From Pseudomonadota bacterium (lineage in GTDB: Bacteria; Pseudomonadota; Alphaproteobacteria; Rhizobiales; Xanthobacteraceae): a DNA stretch of 64,000 nt. The notes beneath the pieces were generated by a model that saw only the letters and a program-made list of their open reading frames with translations, was not told the DNA's origin and ran no database searches. Positions within the stretch are counted from its first letter, which is position 1. Each line of letters begins with the position of its first letter. Location of the stretch: positions 1-64,000 of the forward strand of contig JAFECJ010000007.1 in NCBI GenBank assembly GCA_018242205.1. Direction: 5' to 3'. The position numbers and the translations under genes are program-made. Below are positions 61,210 to 64,000 of this stretch, piece by piece.

Positions 61210-61228
61210 ATCGCTCTTATGATGGAAA
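61210..61228 (+). repeat. Left copy of a 19-bp direct repeat flanking the unknown gene
   Basis: ATCGCTCTTATGATGGAAA at 61210-61228 recurs at 62364-62382 with two mismatches (TT to CC), same orientation, 1154 bp apart. It may be the att-like footprint of an inserted element. Confidence 0.5.
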
Positions 61229-61265
61229 CTACGGAATTACAATAACGACGGGCATTTTTGAAACA

Positions 61266-61286
61266 TGTGACACTGGTTGTGACACT
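61266..61286 (+). repeat. Paired TGTGACACT repeats, left end
   Basis: TGTGACACT occurs at 61266-61274 and 61278-61286, a 12-bp period, 29-49 bp before the start of the 243-aa gene. An adjoining palindrome CTAGCT-TT-AGCTAG spans 61285-61298. The same pair occurs in inverse orientation at 62296-62315. It may be an operator or recombinase-binding arm. Confidence 0.6.
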
Positions 61287-61314
61287 AGCTTTAGCTAGAC
61301 TGTAGGGCGGGTGC

Positions 61315-62046
61315 ATGATCGAAGAACTGACCGCGATTGCCGACGATATGGATCGCCTGCTCCCACTGTTCGTGGACGGCGGCAATATGTCGGGACTGAT
61401 CCTGCCGACCCAGCATTCGGCGACATTCAAAGCTCTTGCTCTAGAAGCGAAGTCGATCCTCGACGGTGAGCTAAGCTACGCCAACGACTATTCGATGAAT
61501 CTCATCCACGCCATAAACTTAGGTGCAGGAGGCCTCACGGGCGGACCGTCTTATGCGTCGGTCGAGGAGGCGGCGAAGATTGTTCGGGCTGGAGTTCGCG
61601 CAATCCAGCGCAAGCGCGCAGCTCCGCCAGCGGCCTCACCGGGAGTAAAGCCCTATGTCGATCCCGCTCGCATAAGCGCGCTCCAACAGATTCGCGCGGG
61701 CAAATGGGATTTCACCCGCCTCGTTGAGCTGTGCCGGGAATTGAACGTCGCCGCCGCGAACCGCTGCCACATGTCCACAGCGATGCTCCTGCGAACGATC
61801 CTGAACCACGTGCCACCCACACTCGGCTTCGACACTTTCGCGCAGGTCGCGAGCCACTATGTTGGCGGCAAGTCATTCAAGGCTTCAATGCAGCGCCTGG
61901 AAGGGTCCTCGCGTAATATCAGCGACATGCACCTTCACATGCCGATCCGCTCGCGCGAGACCCTGCCGTCGGCTGTGCAGGTTGATTTCGCTGCCGACCT
62001 CGATGTCTTGCTCGGCGAGGTGATCCGCGTGTCTCAGGGAGCGTAG
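61315..62046 (+). CDS. Unknown 243-aa protein in a repeat-bounded patch
   Basis: A soluble protein of unknown function with no Cys-rich, transmembrane or signal segment. The N-terminal 90 residues look helical (LTAIADDMDRLLPLFVDGG). A Pro/Ala linker (RKRAAPPAASPGVKPYV) leads to a C-terminal domain with WDFTRLVELCRELN, HMSTAMLLRTILNHVPP and the ending QVDFAADLDVLLGEVIRV. The C-terminal pattern seems familiar from scattered accessory-region proteins, but I cannot name a family. Start ATG 61315 has only GGGCGG upstream. It stands alone, unlike the metabolic operons around it, and its flanks are visibly AT-richer. Acquisition by transfer is likely; a defence or stress role is only a guess. Confidence 0.75.
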   Translation: MIEELTAIADDMDRLLPLFVDGGNMSGLILPTQHSATFKALALEAKSILDGELSYANDYSMNLIHAINLGAGGLTGGPSYASVEEAAKIVRAGVRAIQRKRAAPPAASPGVKPYVDPARISALQQIRAGKWDFTRLVELCRELNVAAANRCHMSTAMLLRTILNHVPPTLGFDTFAQVASHYVGGKSFKASMQRLEGSSRNISDMHLHMPIRSRETLPSAVQVDFAADLDVLLGEVIRVSQGA

Positions 62047-62225
62047 TTCAAATCTATTCGCTCACGATAACGCGAATGGATTTCATGATCGACTTTCGGC
62101 TTGGCGATGACGGCCTTCTCGGAAGGCGGAAGGTCCTTGCATCGCCGGTAGCTCACCTCCATTTCGCCGGCGTTGCTAGTTGTGTTGATGTTGTTGCGGT
62201 TTTCTGTTGCGATTTCTTGTGACAC
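62034..62225 (-). CDS. Possible 63-aa protein convergent with the unknown gene
   Basis: A GTG-started frame whose start codon lies inside a third TGTGACACT copy (62218-62226). Its composition (Asn, Glu, Lys, Ile, Tyr) differs from the Arg/Ser/Pro-rich antisense frames elsewhere in the window, so it may be real. An internal ATG at 62162 could be the true start. The 3' ends of the two convergent genes overlap by 13 bp. No domain is recognised. Confidence 0.3.
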   Translation of the reverse strand: MSQEIATENRNNINTTSNAGEMEVSYRRCKDLPPSEKAVIAKPKVDHEIHSRYRERIDLNYAP

Positions 62226-62295
62226 TTCCGGTGTCCCATTCCAGCCTCTGCAACAGTCTGAAATCGTTCGCTTAATCCTCCTTTTTCTGATATCG

Positions 62296-62315
62296 GTGTC
62301 ACAAGGAGTGTCACA
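62296..62315 (-). repeat. Paired GTGTCACA repeats, right end (inverse of the left pair)
   Basis: GTGTCACA at 62296-62303 and 62308-62315, 12-bp period, is the reverse complement of the TGTGACAC pair at 61266-61286. The two pairs face each other across 1.05 kb that contains only the unknown gene and the possible 63-aa frame. Confidence 0.6.
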
Positions 62316-62363
62316 AGATAAAATACCTAGGCAAAACCATTGATTGTAAACAGAAAATTCTCC

Positions 62364-62382
62364 ATCGCTCCCATGATGGAAA
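62364..62382 (+). repeat. Right copy of the 19-bp direct repeat
   Basis: ATCGCTCCCATGATGGAAA, 17 of 19 bases identical to 61210-61228. It lies outside the inward-facing TGTGACAC pairs and closes the candidate cassette. Confidence 0.5.
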
Positions 62383-62605
62383 GGGGCAGCGGAAGACGAT
62401 TAACGAATTAAACCAAGTACTTCTGCTGATACAATCAAGAGGCGTCGTACTCACACGCCTTCTTCCTCGGCTGCCGATGTCTGTCTTGCTCCCCACCGGC
62501 CAAACTTTAGAGAGCGGCATCGCCAGATAAGATCGAGCGCCAACGTTGGCATTCGCTCAGCTACCCACGATCAGGCCGGCTTGCCGAGATTTGGCATCGA
62601 GGATA
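62383..62605. other. Non-coding stretch between the cassette and the PrpD-family gene
   Basis: No gene seen. It is AT-rich on the left and contains a weak inverted repeat AGGCGT/ACGCCT (62440-62445, 62455-62460) that could serve as a terminator. Confidence 0.4.
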
Positions 62606-63964
62606 TCAGGCCGTTTTCCGCGGGCGGTTGTCCGCTTTGTCGAGCTCATTGAGGACCGCAGCGAGATCGCCGCCTCGAGCGTAATTTCGCAGATGGTCAA
62701 AGACGACGTCCGTGCCGCGGCCCAGCGTCGTTTCAACAAGACCGACGAATTTTGCGCGGAGGTCGTCCCATTTCATCGGATTGCCGGGGTTGCCGAGCGC
62801 CAGGGGCGTGTCGGTCGCGATAGTTGAGCCGTCCGACAGGGTGACGACGATCGAGGCCGCCGTTTTCTCCATCTCGGGCACGACATGGAGCGTCACGCGA
62901 CCGACGAGATCGCGCAGCGCGGGGTCGCTCAGGCGTTCGGGCGAGAAGTCCGGCGCAGCCGCCATGTGACCGCCAAGCGCCAGCGCGGCACAATAGGCGG
63001 TGCTGAATTTGCCCTGCAAGGGAGTCTGTGGCTCCGGATTGCCGGCGAGCTGGACGGCCATCGGATGGACGTTCACCTGAACGCTGCCAATGGCGCGACC
63101 GGCGATCTGCGTGCGCGCCTTGCGTGCCGAGTCGATCACCGGATGTGTCAGCAGACACGATGCATAGGGCTTGAAGGTGTTGCGCAGGATCTCCCAGTCG
63201 TCGGCCGCGAAACTCATGGGGGCGATCCCCCGCGACCGATCCTGGATCACGGCCATCGAGAGGCCGGTGCCGGGCTCGATCAGGTCATGCGCGGCGACGA
63301 AGCCGGCCCTGGCGAGCTGCGCCGACAGCACGCCATTGAACGCGGCCTTGCCGGCGTGGAACGGCTTGCTCATGGTGCCGAACGAGCCGGTCAGGCCGGA
63401 AGCCTGGGTAGCTGCGGCACCGATGGCATTGAGCGCCTGCGGCGCGTCGAGTTCGTAAAGGGCGCCCGCGGCGGCGGCGGCGGCAAAGCAGCCGCAGAAG
63501 CCGGTCGAATGCAGGCTGCGAGTATTGAGCGCGTCACCGAAGTTGTCGGCGCCGATCCTCGCGCCGACCTCGAAGCCGGTGACGAAGCCGCACAGGATGT
63601 CAGCCGGCTTGGCTTTCTGCGCTGTGCCGACGGCGAGAGCCGCGGCCCAGGTGGGGCCGCTCAGATGGGCCAGCGAGCCGACATGGGTGTCGTCGAAGTC
63701 AAGGCAGTGCGCCATGGTGCCGTTGATCAGCGCGGCGTAGGTCTCGTCGGTTGGGGCGCCGAACAGCACGGCGGCGTCGCCCTTGCGTCCTCCGGCGACC
63801 TTGCGCACCACCTGTGCCGCACCTTCGTCGCGCGCGGCGATGGCGACACCGAACCAGTCGACCAGACACATGCGCGCCGCCTCGAGCACAGGCTCCGGGA
63901 TCGCGCCGCGGCTGGTGCCTGCGATATAGGCGCTGACGGCGTCGGCGTTCGGCGTGCGAGACAT
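62606..63964 (-). CDS. MmgE/PrpD family protein (2-methylcitrate dehydratase-like)
   Basis: 452 aa, full length. Typical features are VLEAARMCLVDWFGVAIAA, the family motif INGTMAHCLDFDDTHVGSLAHLS (shown in part), KPFHAGKAAFNGVLSAQLA and a second-domain GPPPQ-like NPEPQTPLQGKFSTAYCAALAL. Known members dehydrate 2-methylcitrate or decarboxylate aconitate; many in catabolic islands are uncharacterised. No methylcitrate synthase or methylisocitrate lyase is adjacent, so a propionate-cycle role is not supported by context. Start ATG 63964 follows GGGAG. Confidence 0.92.
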   Translation of the reverse strand: MSRTPNADAVSAYIAGTSRGAIPEPVLEAARMCLVDWFGVAIAARDEGAAQVVRKVAGGRKGDAAVLFGAPTDETYAALINGTMAHCLDFDDTHVGSLAHLSGPTWAAALAVGTAQKAKPADILCGFVTGFEVGARIGADNFGDALNTRSLHSTGFCGCFAAAAAAGALYELDAPQALNAIGAAATQASGLTGSFGTMSKPFHAGKAAFNGVLSAQLARAGFVAAHDLIEPGTGLSMAVIQDRSRGIAPMSFAADDWEILRNTFKPYASCLLTHPVIDSARKARTQIAGRAIGSVQVNVHPMAVQLAGNPEPQTPLQGKFSTAYCAALALGGHMAAAPDFSPERLSDPALRDLVGRVTLHVVPEMEKTAASIVVTLSDGSTIATDTPLALGNPGNPMKWDDLRAKFVGLVETTLGRGTDVVFDHLRNYARGGDLAAVLNELDKADNRPRKTA

Positions 63965-63977
63965 GGCTGGCTCCCGG

Positions 63978-64000
63978 TCAGCTTCCGATGATGTTGTCGC
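63978..64000 (-). CDS. Possible C-terminal end of a gene beyond the right edge
   Basis: Reading leftwards from the edge, a frame encodes DNIIGS and stops at TGA (63980-63978), 14 bp before the PrpD-family start. The spacing fits an operon partner, but only seven codons are visible. Confidence 0.25.

Noticed and set aside
61266..62315. Terminal inverted repeats of an insertion sequence
   Set aside because: The TGTGACAC doublets are inverted, but no transposase lies between them and the outer 19-bp direct repeat is far too long for a target-site duplication, so an IS call is not supported.
1..64000. CRISPR arrays, rRNA operons, prophage structural genes
   Set aside because: No regularly spaced repeats, rRNA-like sequence or phage head/tail genes were seen on either strand.

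Overview
The window is 64 kb of GC-rich chromosome, about 60 genes, from an alphaproteobacterium. Order Hyphomicrobiales, in the Bradyrhizobium/Rhodopseudomonas/Xanthobacteraceae neighbourhood, is my best guess. The grounds are base composition, many GTG/TTG starts behind good Shine-Dalgarno sites, ATGA-type overlaps, several Liv/Ssu/Dpp-type ABC importers, two solitary TctC-type binding proteins and a Hyf-like membrane complex. No rRNA, tRNA, CRISPR array or intact transposase was seen. Almost everything concerns uptake and breakdown of small organic acids, amides and aromatics.

Layout. (1) 0-3.6 kb: the 3' end of a large secreted exoprotein, its TpsB outer-membrane transporter and a small exported protein. 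(2) 3.6-18 kb: a LeuCD-type dehydratase pair diverges from a GntR-started operon. That operon holds a complete branched-chain-amino-acid-type ABC importer, a C-C lyase of the isocitrate lyase/PEP mutase family, HyuB, HyuA, an isochorismatase-fold hydrolase without the usual Cys, and a fumarate-reductase-like flavoprotein. Together they look like one catabolic pathway for an imported cyclic amide or substituted dicarboxylate. (3) 18-26.7 kb, minus strand: an XRE regulator and a six-subunit Hyf/complex-I-like membrane complex (B, C, E, F, G, I) whose large subunit lacks the N-terminal nickel-binding cysteines, followed by a GlcG/HbpS-type protein and a binding protein without an evident signal peptide. 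(4) 26.9-39.5 kb, minus strand: thirteen tightly packed genes encoding an SsuABC-type importer, alpha/beta hydrolase, IclR regulator, aberrant SDR, ThDP decarboxylase, aspartate-dehydrogenase-like enzyme, aldehyde dehydrogenase, ferredoxin-type reductase, a 75-aa protein, a Rieske oxygenase and a TctC protein.

(5) 39.8-44.6 kb, plus strand, divergent from (4): a second IclR regulator, a cupin, a two-domain VOC (extradiol-dioxygenase-like) protein, an unknown protein, an SDR and a NicC-like FAD monooxygenase. The 288-bp gap between (4) and (5) is rich in exact inverted repeats that look like operators. (6) 44.6-51 kb: a Dpp/Opp-type importer and a quinone oxidoreductase. (7) 51.3-60.9 kb: separate catabolic genes (EthD-like, GlcD-like oxidase, racemase-fold protein without its two Cys, NTF2-like, IclR, bicupin, SDR, TctC, Fe-alcohol dehydrogenase) and a decayed LivF fragment. 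(8) 61.2-62.4 kb: an AT-richer patch with a lone unknown 243-aa gene, framed by inward-facing paired TGTGACAC repeats and an outer 19-bp direct repeat; a candidate acquired cassette. (9) 62.6-64 kb: an MmgE/PrpD-family gene and the possible end of another gene.

The strongest candidates for undescribed biology are the 5.8-18 kb pathway, the divergent 27-44.6 kb supercluster with its operator array, and the 61.2-62.4 kb cassette.
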